DNA of 10,400 nucleotides, from assembly GCA_022777455.1 (NCBI GenBank), contig JALFGI010000012.1:1-10400 (forward strand), read 5' to 3'. Each line of letters begins with the position of its first letter. Position 1 is the stretch's first letter. A program made the translations under genes and the position numbers. Positions 1 through 6,082 of the stretch are shown here, piece by piece. The notes beneath the pieces were generated by a model. The model was not told the origin of the DNA. It ran no database searches and saw only the letters and a program-made list of their open reading frames with translations. Source of the DNA: Clostridiales bacterium. GTDB lineage: Bacteria; Bacillota_A; Clostridia; Oscillospirales; Oscillospiraceae.

Positions 1-122
1 TAGAATTCGCCGTGGCAGCCTCCGCTCTGAAGCACTCCATCGAGGGTGACTACAACATGGTCACCGTTGCGGAAGTGGAGAAGCTGGCCGGCGGCGACGG
101 CTCCGGCAGAATCCAGCGCTAA
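1..122 (+). CDS. PfkB-family sugar kinase, C-terminal end (probable 2-keto-3-deoxygluconate kinase), partial
   Basis: The plus-strand frame with codons starting at position 3 is open from the left edge to a TAA at 120-122 and encodes about 39 residues. They include the stretches [18 protein letters not shown] and [11 protein letters not shown]. This matches the C-terminal end of PfkB/ribokinase-fold kinases of the 2-dehydro-3-deoxygluconokinase type, where an ALKHS(I/M)xGD helix is followed by a short basic tail ending GSGRVQR or similar. In that family the enzyme phosphorylates KDG in the cytoplasm during sugar-acid catabolism. Only the tail is visible, so the ATP-binding GAGD motif and the start lie outside the window and substrate specificity is inferred. 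It converges on the minus-strand ccsA and appears unrelated to the redox genes. Confidence 0.8.
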   Translation, partial: EFAVAASALKHSIEGDYNMVTVAEVEKLAGGDGSGRIQR

Positions 123-223
123 GCGGGCAATGCCCGCAGATCATGCGTGCTCGGCTGGTCGGTAATCGTTACACCACAGGGTACCGCTCGGTAACGTTTT
201 TGCGGAACAGAATTCACCCTTAA
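123..223 (+). repeat. Hairpin-led intergenic repeat unit, tandem copy A1
   Basis: This is the first of two tandem copies with a 101-bp period. It begins one base after the kinase stop codon with a perfect 15-nt hairpin (gcgggca-a-tgcccgc, 123-137). After a 5-nt spacer comes the conserved core ATGCGTGCTCGGCTGGT from 143, then GGGTACCGCTCGG from 179 and CGGTAACGTTTTTGCG from 189. The hairpin, spacer and offsets (36 nt from ATG to GGG, 46 nt to CGGT) recur in all four copies in the window. No coding potential is supported. The hairpin lacks a following T-run, so it is a poor intrinsic terminator for the kinase. Confidence 0.8.
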
Positions 224-339
224 CCCGGCAGGGCCGGGCGCCAATGCGTGCTCGGCTGGCCGGTAATCGTTACACCACAGGGTACCGTTCGGTAACGCTC
301 CTGCGGAACAGAATTCACCCTTAACCCCGCAGGGCCGCT
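224..339 (+). repeat. Hairpin-led intergenic repeat unit, tandem copy A2
   Basis: This copy directly follows A1. It opens with a hairpin of different sequence but the same length (cccggc-agg-gccggg, 224-238), a 5-nt spacer, then the core ATGCGTGCTCGGCTGG from 244, GGGTACCG from 280 and CGGTAACG. Only scattered substitutions separate it from A1 over about 90 nt, for example C for T at 260 and T for C at 288. It ends with CTTAACCCCGCAGGGCCGC, where the counterpart of the next hairpin (325-339) has lost most pairing. Together A1 and A2 fill the gap between the kinase and the ccsA terminator. Confidence 0.8.
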
Positions 340-351
340 CCCCCAATATCC

Positions 352-389
352 AAAACAACGCCCGGACACAAAAAATGTCCGGGCGTTGT
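352..389 (-). terminator. Rho-independent terminator of resB-ccsA
   Basis: A perfect 14-bp stem (355-368 with 376-389, acaacgcccggaca / tgtccgggcgttgt) encloses a 7-nt loop. Read on the minus strand it is followed by a short T-run (GTTTTGG). It lies 24 bp downstream of the ccsA stop. On the plus strand there is no T-run after the stem, so it is oriented for the minus-strand genes. The U-tract is short but the stem is strong. Confidence 0.75.
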
Positions 390-413
390 GCGTTCAGGTG
401 ATAAATGGCGCTT

Positions 414-1235
414 TTATGCGTAGCTATGGATACCGGGGAGCAGGGTATTGACGCCGATGTAGGTGAACACTACGCAGGCAAAGCCGATGACGGCGAAAAT
501 GGCAGCGCTTTTGCCCTTCCAGCCCCGGGAAATCCGCAGGTGCAGGTAGATGGCGTAGATGAACCAGGTGATCAGCGCCCAGGTCTCCTTGGGGTCCCAG
601 CTCCAGTAGCTGCCCCAGGCCTGCTCCGCCCAGATGGCCCCGGTGATGAGCACCATGGTCAGGAATAAAAAGCCCAGGGACACCGCCCGGTAGCTGATGA
701 AGTCCAGCTTCTTTCCCTCCGGCACGTTCTTCTGCCAGAACTCGGAGCCGGACATCTTCTCCCGAAGCAAAAACATGGCGGACACCGCGCAGCTGACCCC
801 AAAGGAACCATAGGAGATGATGGCGGTGGACACATGCAGCGCCAGCCAGCCGCTGCGCAGGGCAGGCATCAGCTCCCGCACCTGCTTGTTCTGCAGGGCG
901 GCGTAGGCGATGATGATGAGAATCACCGGGGTGGCAAAGGCGCCCATGGCCCGGAACCGGAACCGCCACTGGAACACCAGATAGCACAGGCAGATGCCCC
1001 AGGCAAAGCTGGAGGCGAATTCATACTGGTTGGTCAGGGGCAGCCGTCCGGCACCGATGCCCCGTACCGCCAGGGCCAGGGTATGGGAGACAAAGGCTGC
1101 AACCATCAGGGCATTGGCAATTTTCCCGGCCTTTTCGCTTTTCAGGGCAAAGAACACGAAAAACAGGATCATGGCCGCCGCGTACAGGGCAAAGGCGGCA
1201 TAGAAGAAGATTTTTTCCACCAACAGGAAATTCAT
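414..1235 (-). CDS. ccsA: Cytochrome c biogenesis protein CcsA/ResC-like (System II heme exporter/ligase subunit)
   Basis: The protein has 273 residues and is strongly hydrophobic, with about eight membrane segments. It carries the tryptophan-rich WWD hallmark of the CcmC/CcmF/CcsA heme-handling family around residues 207-219 (AWGSYWSWDPKETW). Conserved histidines include H134 in LALHVSTAIISYGSF and H270 in LPGIHSY; in the family such histidines ligate heme near the outer face. With ResB, CcsA delivers heme across the membrane and attaches it to CxxCH or CxxCK motifs of exported apocytochromes. The start at 1235 has a good ribosome binding site (AAGGAGGG at 1242-1249) inside the resB 3' end. 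Its ATG overlaps the resB TGA (ATGA), indicating translational coupling. The nearby multiheme cytochrome at 3168-4667 is the obvious client. A terminator follows at 352-389. Confidence 0.93.
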   Translation of the reverse strand: MNFLLVEKIFFYAAFALYAAAMILFFVFFALKSEKAGKIANALMVAAFVSHTLALAVRGIGAGRLPLTNQYEFASSFAWGICLCYLVFQWRFRFRAMGAFATPVILIIIAYAALQNKQVRELMPALRSGWLALHVSTAIISYGSFGVSCAVSAMFLLREKMSGSEFWQKNVPEGKKLDFISYRAVSLGFLFLTMVLITGAIWAEQAWGSYWSWDPKETWALITWFIYAIYLHLRISRGWKGKSAAIFAVIGFACVVFTYIGVNTLLPGIHSYA

Positions 1236-2482
1236 TTGGAACCCTCCTTGATTTTTTGGGCAAGCTTCTCCCGGAAGAGCTCGCTCCCCTTCCGGCTGCG
1301 GCCATACACCCGCCAGCCGCCGCTTTCCGGCATCAGCCAGATTTCCTCCGGGCGCAGGTAGAAGGCAGCAAACAGGGCAAAGAGCAAAATTGCGCCGCCC
1401 ACCCCCGCCAGGGGCGTGAAGGGATCGTGCTTGATCTGGATCAGGGTGTAGGAGCGGGGGTTGGAGAAGAGGATGGTATAGTCCGAAACGGTGATTTTTT
1501 CACCGGAGCGGAGCACGTTCATTCCCAGCAGCTCTCCATCATAATAGAGCATGTACAGGTATCCGGGGTCCACGATCTGCCCGGAGGCGGAGGTGGGCAT
1601 GCCGGCTTCATCCTGGGTATAGTCGGGGTAGAAGGCCCGGAGCATCACAATCAGCTCCGGCAGGTCCGCCACCGCCCGGTATTCTCCGGCGCAGAGAGTT
1701 TCGGTTTGAATCAGTTCCTCCCCCTTATAAATGGCCATGTCCGCCGCCCAGCCGGTGGAGTTCTGGTAAAACCGCAGTCCGCCGGCGTCCCAGGGGTGAT
1801 TTACCGAGGCTTGGCCGCTCCATTGCTCCCCGGTTTCCCCATTTTTCAGGGTCAGGGAGGCAGTGTACTGCTCCACGGTGTCATCGGCCCGGAGTTCAAT
1901 GGAAAAATCGTCAATGGAAAGGATCAAGCCTGTATCCGCGATAGGCTTCTCCTGGCCGGGCACCCCGAACACGGAGTAGTTCACGGTGAATATCTGTCCC
2001 AGAGCAAAGCCCGCAATGATGATCAGGATGCCCAGGTGGGTCAGCCAGGCCCCCAGGAAGCCCACCCGGTGGCGGATGGCATAGCGGCCTCCCTCGTGAT
2101 TTTCCCACTTATGGAAGCCCATTTCCTTCAGCAGGGCATCCGGGTCGCCGGAGAAGGGAATCCCCTCCTCCCTGGCGGGAAGGGGCCGGGTTTTCTGCTT
2201 CATTTTGTTCACAATGGGGGAAAGGTGCAGCAGGTTGCAGCCCAGCAGATTGCCGCAGAGCAGCAACGTCAGCAGGATGAACCACCAACTGTGGAACACA
2301 TCATCCAGCCCGGCAGCCAGGATCAGGCCGCTCCAGCCGGGGTAGGCATTTTCGTACACCGCCTGGATCTCCCCCTGGGGAATCACGCTGCCCGCAATGC
2401 ACACCAGCACAAAGAGCACCAGAATCACCAAAGCAAATTTCATGGAGAACAGAAAGCCCAGTCGTTTTTTGAGATTGTCCAT
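1232..2482 (-). CDS. resB: ResB-like cytochrome c biogenesis protein (System II)
   Basis: The predicted protein has 416 residues from the ATG at 2480-2482. This start is chosen because a TGGGAGGT ribosome binding site lies just upstream (about 2489-2496). The open frame continues to 2710, but that extension lies inside a non-coding repeat element and lacks ResB features. Membrane segments are at about 13-33, 65-87, 141-163 and 355-376. A large extracytoplasmic domain lies between the third and fourth, the typical ResB/Ccs1 topology. Segment 3 contains THLGILIIIAG with a histidine in the position conserved in ResB proteins. The family partners with CcsA to translocate and ligate heme to apocytochromes c. 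It overlaps ccsA by 4 nt. The thiol-redox partners usual for System II (ResA, CcdA) are not in the window. Confidence 0.9.
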   Translation of the reverse strand: MDNLKKRLGFLFSMKFALVILVLFVLVCIAGSVIPQGEIQAVYENAYPGWSGLILAAGLDDVFHSWWFILLTLLLCGNLLGCNLLHLSPIVNKMKQKTRPLPAREEGIPFSGDPDALLKEMGFHKWENHEGGRYAIRHRVGFLGAWLTHLGILIIIAGFALGQIFTVNYSVFGVPGQEKPIADTGLILSIDDFSIELRADDTVEQYTASLTLKNGETGEQWSGQASVNHPWDAGGLRFYQNSTGWAADMAIYKGEELIQTETLCAGEYRAVADLPELIVMLRAFYPDYTQDEAGMPTSASGQIVDPGYLYMLYYDGELLGMNVLRSGEKITVSDYTILFSNPRSYTLIQIKHDPFTPLAGVGGAILLFALFAAFYLRPEEIWLMPESGGWRVYGRSRKGSELFREKLAQKIKEGSK

Positions 2483-2522
2483 AGGGATACCTCCCAGAGA
2501 ATGGTAAAAAGCAACGGAACGG

Positions 2523-2746
2523 TAAATTGTAATTTGCGGGCAGTGCCCGCGGACAATGGCGCACCGGGCTGGTGTATTCTCCGGGACTCCTGGGCAGTGC
2601 CCGGTAACGTTTCTGCGCAGTAAAAGTGATTTCCCATCCAATAACGGCGTGCAAAAACGAACCGAGCGGTACCCAGGAGTGTATCGACGACAGACCAGCC
2701 GAGCACGCATTGGGGTGAAGCGCCCTGCGCTTCAAATTACAATTTA
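2523..2746. mobile_element. Non-autonomous MITE-like element with 14-bp terminal inverted repeats and two convergent repeat units
   Basis: The ends are perfect inverted repeats: taaattgtaatttg at 2523-2536 and caaattacaattta at 2733-2746, giving a 224-bp element. Inside are two copies of the unit seen at 123-339, facing each other. The left copy (plus strand) has hairpin gcgggca-g-tgcccgc at 2536-2550, a core starting ATGGCGCACCGGGCTGGT at 2556, GGG at 2592 and CGGTAACGTTTCTGCG at 2602. The right copy (minus strand) has hairpin gaagcgc-cct-gcgcttc at 2717-2733, core ATGCGTGCTCGGCTGGTC read from 2710, GGG at 2674 and CGGT at 2664. Offsets equal those of the tandem copies. I see no clear target-site duplication and no transposase. 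It fills most of the 331-bp gap between resB and the operon terminator. Mobility is inferred from the terminal repeats; it could instead be an old structured repeat. Confidence 0.65.
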
Positions 2747-2773
2747 TCCGAGTCATATCTTGCGCTGTTTTTG

Positions 2774-2804
2774 AAAACGGAGGAGCCGGAATGGCTCCCC
2801 CGTT
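2774..2804 (-). terminator. Rho-independent terminator of the rnf-nrfA-nusG-like operon
   Basis: Read on the minus strand, AACGGGGGAGCC (2804-2793), a 5-nt loop and GGCTCCTCCGTT (2787-2776) form a 12-bp stem with one G-U pair. A TTTT run and a further T-rich stretch follow. It lies 9 bp past the stop of the NusG-like gene and ends the long operon, so resB-ccsA is probably a separate transcription unit. Confidence 0.82.
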
Positions 2805-2813
2805 ATTGTGCGG

Positions 2814-3161
2814 TTACTCCCGCAGCTCCACCACAACGCCGTGGGGGAGACAGACGATGAGGCCTACGGTGTCCTTGGTGAGGGCGGGGGTATGGACGCA
2901 GATCTGGTTGTCGCAGTCGGATTCGGACACCCAGGCCCGCCCCTGTCCGATCACCAGGGTATTGTGCCAGCTGCCGTCCGCCGGGGAGATGACCACGGTG
3001 GCATCGGTGTGCAGGGGGTAGGTGCCGTATTCCTCTCCGTTTACGGTTACCAGCACCTGGGTTCCCCCGGGGTTCCGGAAATAGACGGCGGCACCCGCCG
3101 CCGCTGAGAGCACCAGGATCAGTGCCAGCAGGGCGATGAGCTTGCGATTGGAAATGTTCAT
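2814..3161 (-). CDS. Membrane-anchored NusG domain II-like protein
   Basis: This is a 115-residue protein. A single N-terminal membrane segment (about 8-28) is followed by a small beta-rich domain with VTVNGEEYGTYPL, ESDCDNQICVH (80-90) and IVCLPHGVVVEL (102-113). The S-x-C-x4-C-V-H plus IVCLP pattern is typical of the extracytoplasmic NusG_II family, often found beside rnf or flavinylation genes in Clostridia. Its biochemical role is not known to me. C83, C88 and C104 could form a disulfide or redox site outside the membrane. The gene begins 6 nt after the TAA of the cytochrome gene, in the same reading frame. No Shine-Dalgarno sequence is visible before its ATG, so translation is probably coupled to the upstream gene. 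It is the last gene before the terminator. Confidence 0.85.
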   Translation of the reverse strand: MNISNRKLIALLALILVLSAAAGAAVYFRNPGGTQVLVTVNGEEYGTYPLHTDATVVISPADGSWHNTLVIGQGRAWVSESDCDNQICVHTPALTKDTVGLIVCLPHGVVVELRE

Positions 3162-3167
3162 GGAATT

Positions 3168-4667
3168 TTAGGCGGTGTGGAACAGCTGCATGCCTTCTTC
3201 AATTTTCGCGGCGGCCTGATCCAGGCAGGAATTGGCCAGCTTGGAGTTGTGAGCGCCCTCGCTGTTTTCCACATACTGATAGTCGAAGAACCACTGGGCA
3301 TGACGGTACAGCACCCGGATGGCGTTCAGCTCCTCCTCGGTGTACTCACCGGAGGCAACGGCTGCGGCCAGCTGATCCTTGAAGGCGGACAGGCTGTTGC
3401 CCACTTCCTTTTCCCGGGCGGTGACTGCATCCTGGATGGCGTGGACCTTCTCGGCCATGTCCACATCCTTATGGCAGGCGGCGCAGGTATCCAGAATGGC
3501 CTGGCTTTCCAGGGGGCTCACCAGATTGTGGCTGGTGTAGCTCACGCCGTTTTCCGTCACCTTTTCCATATGGCAGGAGGCGCAGCTCATGCCGAAATTG
3601 GCATGGATGCTGCCGTTCAGGTAGGTCTCCATCTCGGGATGCTGGGCCTTCAGCAGTTTGGCGCCGGTGGAGGGCTGGGTCCAGTCCGCGAAGTCGATGG
3701 AATCATAGTATTCCAGCATGGCCTCGGGGGTCATCTCCGCTGCGTTGGTGTAGGGAATGGTGGTGGCCTTTGTGGCAGGATCGAAGTAGTACTCGATGTG
3801 GCACTGGCCGCAGGACAGGGTGGCGGCATCGATACCACTCATATCCAGCTTGTCGGTGAAATAATCGTGGGTCACCACCAGTTCGCCGGTGTCGGTCTTG
3901 TCGGCATGGCAGCTGTAGCAGCCAATGCTCTCGTTCATGGAGGCCATGACCTCGTCAAAGTCCAGGCTGTAGGCGCTGACACCCTGCTCCTGCACCAGCT
4001 TGGTGAAGTCGGCGGTCTTGCAGGTCAGGCAGTTGGCCAGGGGGTGAGGACGGGCGGTATTGGCCAGGTCCTCCAGGCTGTAGGCGTGGCCCCGGGCGCT
4101 GTCGTACTGCTTGGCAAAGCCGAAGCCCTCGTAGAGATTCACCAGATAGGGATCTGTCTCCAGGTAGGGCACCGCGTAGCTGTTCTCCGCGGTGGCATTG
4201 TAGGAATCCAGAATCAGCTCACCGGCAGTCTTGGCAGGAGCCTGGACTGCTTCCTCAGCTTCCACGGGGATCAGCAGACCGGCCTGGATCAGGGCCTGAG
4301 TCACAGCGTCCCGGGCCGCGTTGGTGGTAACGGTGGCACCGGCCATGCCGTCCACATTACTGGACTGGGCTGCCAGGATCTTGGCGGGCAATTCCGCCAG
4401 CACCACGCCGCCCAGCTCGGGAGTCTCCCCGTCGCCGGTGAGCTTCACATCCACGATCTTGCCGTCGGCCACGGTCACCTCCGCCAGGATGTCGCAGAAC
4501 ATGCCCTTGGCGCTGCCGGTGAACACTTCACCGGGCACCGGCGCGTTTACGTAGTTGTAGAGGCAGACGCAGCCAGCCAGAACGGCAAAGCTGACCAGAA
4601 AAGCAATGAGCCACTTCAAGATCTCATTGACCGCCAGCTTGGCGGGGCTTCCATGTTTGTTTTCCAT
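3168..4667 (-). CDS. nrfA: FMN-binding domain fused to pentaheme NrfA-type ammonia-forming nitrite reductase
   Basis: The protein has 499 residues. An N-terminal membrane segment (17-39) contains LAGC at 30-33, a possible lipobox. An RnfG-like FMN_bind domain follows (about 45-130), ending in D106-GMAGAT112-VT, the site where ApbE would attach FMN through a phosphoester. Residues 155-499 are NrfA. They carry CLTCK (213-217), the hallmark lysine-ligated active-site heme, plus CxxCH at 250-254, 286-290, 362-366 and 395-399. Catalytic counterparts are R192 (RGHAY), Y293 (CHIEYYF) and H343 (AQHPE), and the calcium ligands E292, K340 and Q342 also fit. H456 and H473 are candidate distal heme ligands. 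NrfA reduces nitrite to ammonium with six electrons outside the membrane. Classical NrfA is a soluble or NrfH-bound protein of about 480 residues without an FMN domain. An AAGGAGAG site precedes the start. The gene lies 37 bp after rnfB, with resB-ccsA nearby for heme attachment. Nitrite as substrate is inferred from the motifs. Confidence 0.92.
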   Translation of the reverse strand: MENKHGSPAKLAVNEILKWLIAFLVSFAVLAGCVCLYNYVNAPVPGEVFTGSAKGMFCDILAEVTVADGKIVDVKLTGDGETPELGGVVLAELPAKILAAQSSNVDGMAGATVTTNAARDAVTQALIQAGLLIPVEAEEAVQAPAKTAGELILDSYNATAENSYAVPYLETDPYLVNLYEGFGFAKQYDSARGHAYSLEDLANTARPHPLANCLTCKTADFTKLVQEQGVSAYSLDFDEVMASMNESIGCYSCHADKTDTGELVVTHDYFTDKLDMSGIDAATLSCGQCHIEYYFDPATKATTIPYTNAAEMTPEAMLEYYDSIDFADWTQPSTGAKLLKAQHPEMETYLNGSIHANFGMSCASCHMEKVTENGVSYTSHNLVSPLESQAILDTCAACHKDVDMAEKVHAIQDAVTAREKEVGNSLSAFKDQLAAAVASGEYTEEELNAIRVLYRHAQWFFDYQYVENSEGAHNSKLANSCLDQAAAKIEEGMQLFHTA

Positions 4668-4704
4668 GGTATCAACTCTCCTTGTATATCATATTCCTTC
4701 CATC

Positions 4705-5493
4705 TTACAGGAACCGGATGGACTTGGTGGGGCACTTCTCCACGCACTTGCCGCAGGCCACGCACTTCTCCGGGTCAACCCGGGACAGGTTATTCTCCAA
4801 CGTGACGGCGCCCTGCTCGCACTGCTTGACGCAGATGCCGCAGCCGATACAGCCGGCGGAGCAGGCCTTCTTCACCGCGGGGCCCTTGTTCTTGTTGGAG
4901 CAGCGGACGGCCACCTTGGTGGTGCGGTCGTGCATGCCGATGATGCCCTTGGGGCAGGTTTTGGAGCAAAGGCCGCAGCCGATGCACAGCCGGGGATTCA
5001 CCACGGCGATGCCGTCTTTGATGGAGATGGCACCCTGGGGGCAGACCTTCACACAGCTGCCCAGCCCTAAGCAGCCGTACTCACAGCTCATGTAGGGCAG
5101 GCCGCTGAGCACGGCGGAGCGGCAGTCCTCGATGCCCACATAGGTTGCTTTCGCCTTGGTGACTTCGCAGGTGCCGGCGCACTGGACGTAGGCCACCTGG
5201 GGGTCCTGGTCAATGGCTTCCTTGCCCAGGACAGCGGCGATTTTGGCGATGTTCTCGGTGCTGTTGCCGGGGCAGGCATCCACCCGGGCCTCTCCCTTGA
5301 CGATGGCTTCCGCCACCGCGTCACAGCCGGCATAGCCGCAGGCGCCGCAGTTGCTGCCCCGCAGGCATTCCCGCACCCGGGTCACCCGGTCGTCCACTTC
5401 CACATAGAACTTCTTGCTGGCCGTCACCAGTGCCAGGCCCAGAACCAGACCCACCAGGCCGATGACCAGCGTGGAAATAATCACTGTTTGCAT
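4705..5493 (-). CDS. rnfB: RnfB, iron-sulfur subunit of the Rnf complex
   Basis: The protein has 262 residues with one N-terminal membrane segment (4-24). A CxxC-type 4Fe-4S domain follows, with C43, C49, C52, C57 and C74 (GSNCGACGYAGC). Ferredoxin-type cluster motifs are at about 137-151 (GCLGLGSCVKVCP), 170-180 (CIGCGLCSKTCP), 215-225 (CIGCGICVKQCE) and 244-254 (CVACGKCVEKCP). RnfB is the proposed entry point for electrons from reduced ferredoxin on the cytoplasmic side. Length and domain order fit Clostridia RnfB. A GGAGGTGA site overlaps the end of rnfA and the gap is 13 bp. The gene is followed by the FMN-NrfA fusion with no terminator between them. Confidence 0.95.
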   Translation of the reverse strand: MQTVIISTLVIGLVGLVLGLALVTASKKFYVEVDDRVTRVRECLRGSNCGACGYAGCDAVAEAIVKGEARVDACPGNSTENIAKIAAVLGKEAIDQDPQVAYVQCAGTCEVTKAKATYVGIEDCRSAVLSGLPYMSCEYGCLGLGSCVKVCPQGAISIKDGIAVVNPRLCIGCGLCSKTCPKGIIGMHDRTTKVAVRCSNKNKGPAVKKACSAGCIGCGICVKQCEQGAVTLENNLSRVDPEKCVACGKCVEKCPTKSIRFL

Positions 5494-5506
5494 AGGCTCA
5501 CCTCCA

Positions 5507-6082
5507 TCAGGACAGGCCGCTGAAGCCCATGAAGGCCATGGCCATCAGGGTCGCGCACAGCAGCACGATGGGCGCACCCCGGAAGGGGGCGGGAATGGCC
5601 TCCTCGTCGATATGCTCCCGGATTTCGGCCAGCAGAACGATGGCCACGGTATAACCGATGGCAGTGCCCAGACCGGCAACCACGCTCTCCAGGATGGTGT
5701 ACTCATTCTGCACATTGGTCAGCGCCACGCCCAGCACGGCGCAGTTGGTGGTGATCAGGGGCAGGTAGATGCCCAGGCTCTGATAGATGGCGTGGGCGTT
5801 CTTTTTCAGGAACATCTCCACCATCTGCACCAAGGCGGCAATCACCAGGATGAACACGATGGTTTTCAGATAGTCCAAGCCCAGAGGCGCCAGCACAAAC
5901 TGGTACAGCAGCGCCGCCACCAGGGAGGCAACGGCCAGCACCGCGGTAACCGCCAGGCCCAGAGAAAGGGAAGCCTTCTTCTGCGCTGACACGCCCAGGA
6001 AGGAGCAGATACCCAAAAACTGGCTGAGCACCACGTTGTTCACCAGCGCGGTGGTCACAATAATCGTAATGAGACTTGTCAT
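5507..6082 (-). CDS. rnfA: RnfA, integral membrane subunit of the Rnf complex
   Basis: This 191-residue protein has six predicted membrane segments. It shows the RnfA/NqrE signature near the N terminus (TALVNNVVLSQFLGICSFLG). C26 and C114 (TTNCAVLG) match the cysteines that, with those of RnfE, hold an intramembrane 2Fe-2S cluster in Rnf and Nqr complexes. That cluster carries electrons across the membrane between the cytoplasmic and outer flavin sites. The start at 6082 overlaps the rnfE stop (ATGA) and has an AAGGAGG site within rnfE. Length is normal for the family. The position between rnfE and rnfB is the standard CDGEAB order. Confidence 0.95.
   Translation of the reverse strand: MTSLITIIVTTALVNNVVLSQFLGICSFLGVSAQKKASLSLGLAVTAVLAVASLVAALLYQFVLAPLGLDYLKTIVFILVIAALVQMVEMFLKKNAHAIYQSLGIYLPLITTNCAVLGVALTNVQNEYTILESVVAGLGTAIGYTVAIVLLAEIREHIDEEAIPAPFRGAPIVLLCATLMAMAFMGFSGLS

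Noticed and set aside
123..137. Intrinsic terminator for the sugar kinase
   Set aside because: The hairpin is strong but no T-run follows on the plus strand. It is better explained as the leading hairpin of repeat copy A1.
123..339. CRISPR array
   Set aside because: There are only two ~101-bp near-identical copies with no short unique spacers, and the same unit occurs elsewhere in inverted orientation.
119..358. 79-residue minus-strand ORF over the tandem repeats
   Set aside because: It is a translation of the two repeat copies (the same peptide pattern appears twice), without a ribosome binding site or recognisable domain.
2483..2710. N-terminal extension of the ResB reading frame to 2710
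   Set aside because: The added 76 residues are translated repeat-element sequence with no ResB character. The ATG at 2480-2482 has a good ribosome binding site and starts directly at the first membrane segment.
3168..4667. Octaheme reductase or MccA-type sulfite reductase
   Set aside because: Only five heme motifs are present, in NrfA order. The CHIEYYF and KAQHPE motifs and the RGHAY arginine match NrfA. Sulfite as a side substrate cannot be excluded.
3177..4805. 542-residue plus-strand ORF opposite FMN-NrfA and rnfB
   Set aside because: It is a long antisense shadow caused by GC-rich codon use. Its translation is Gly/His/Val-rich and low complexity, and the minus strand encodes unmistakable heme and cluster motifs.
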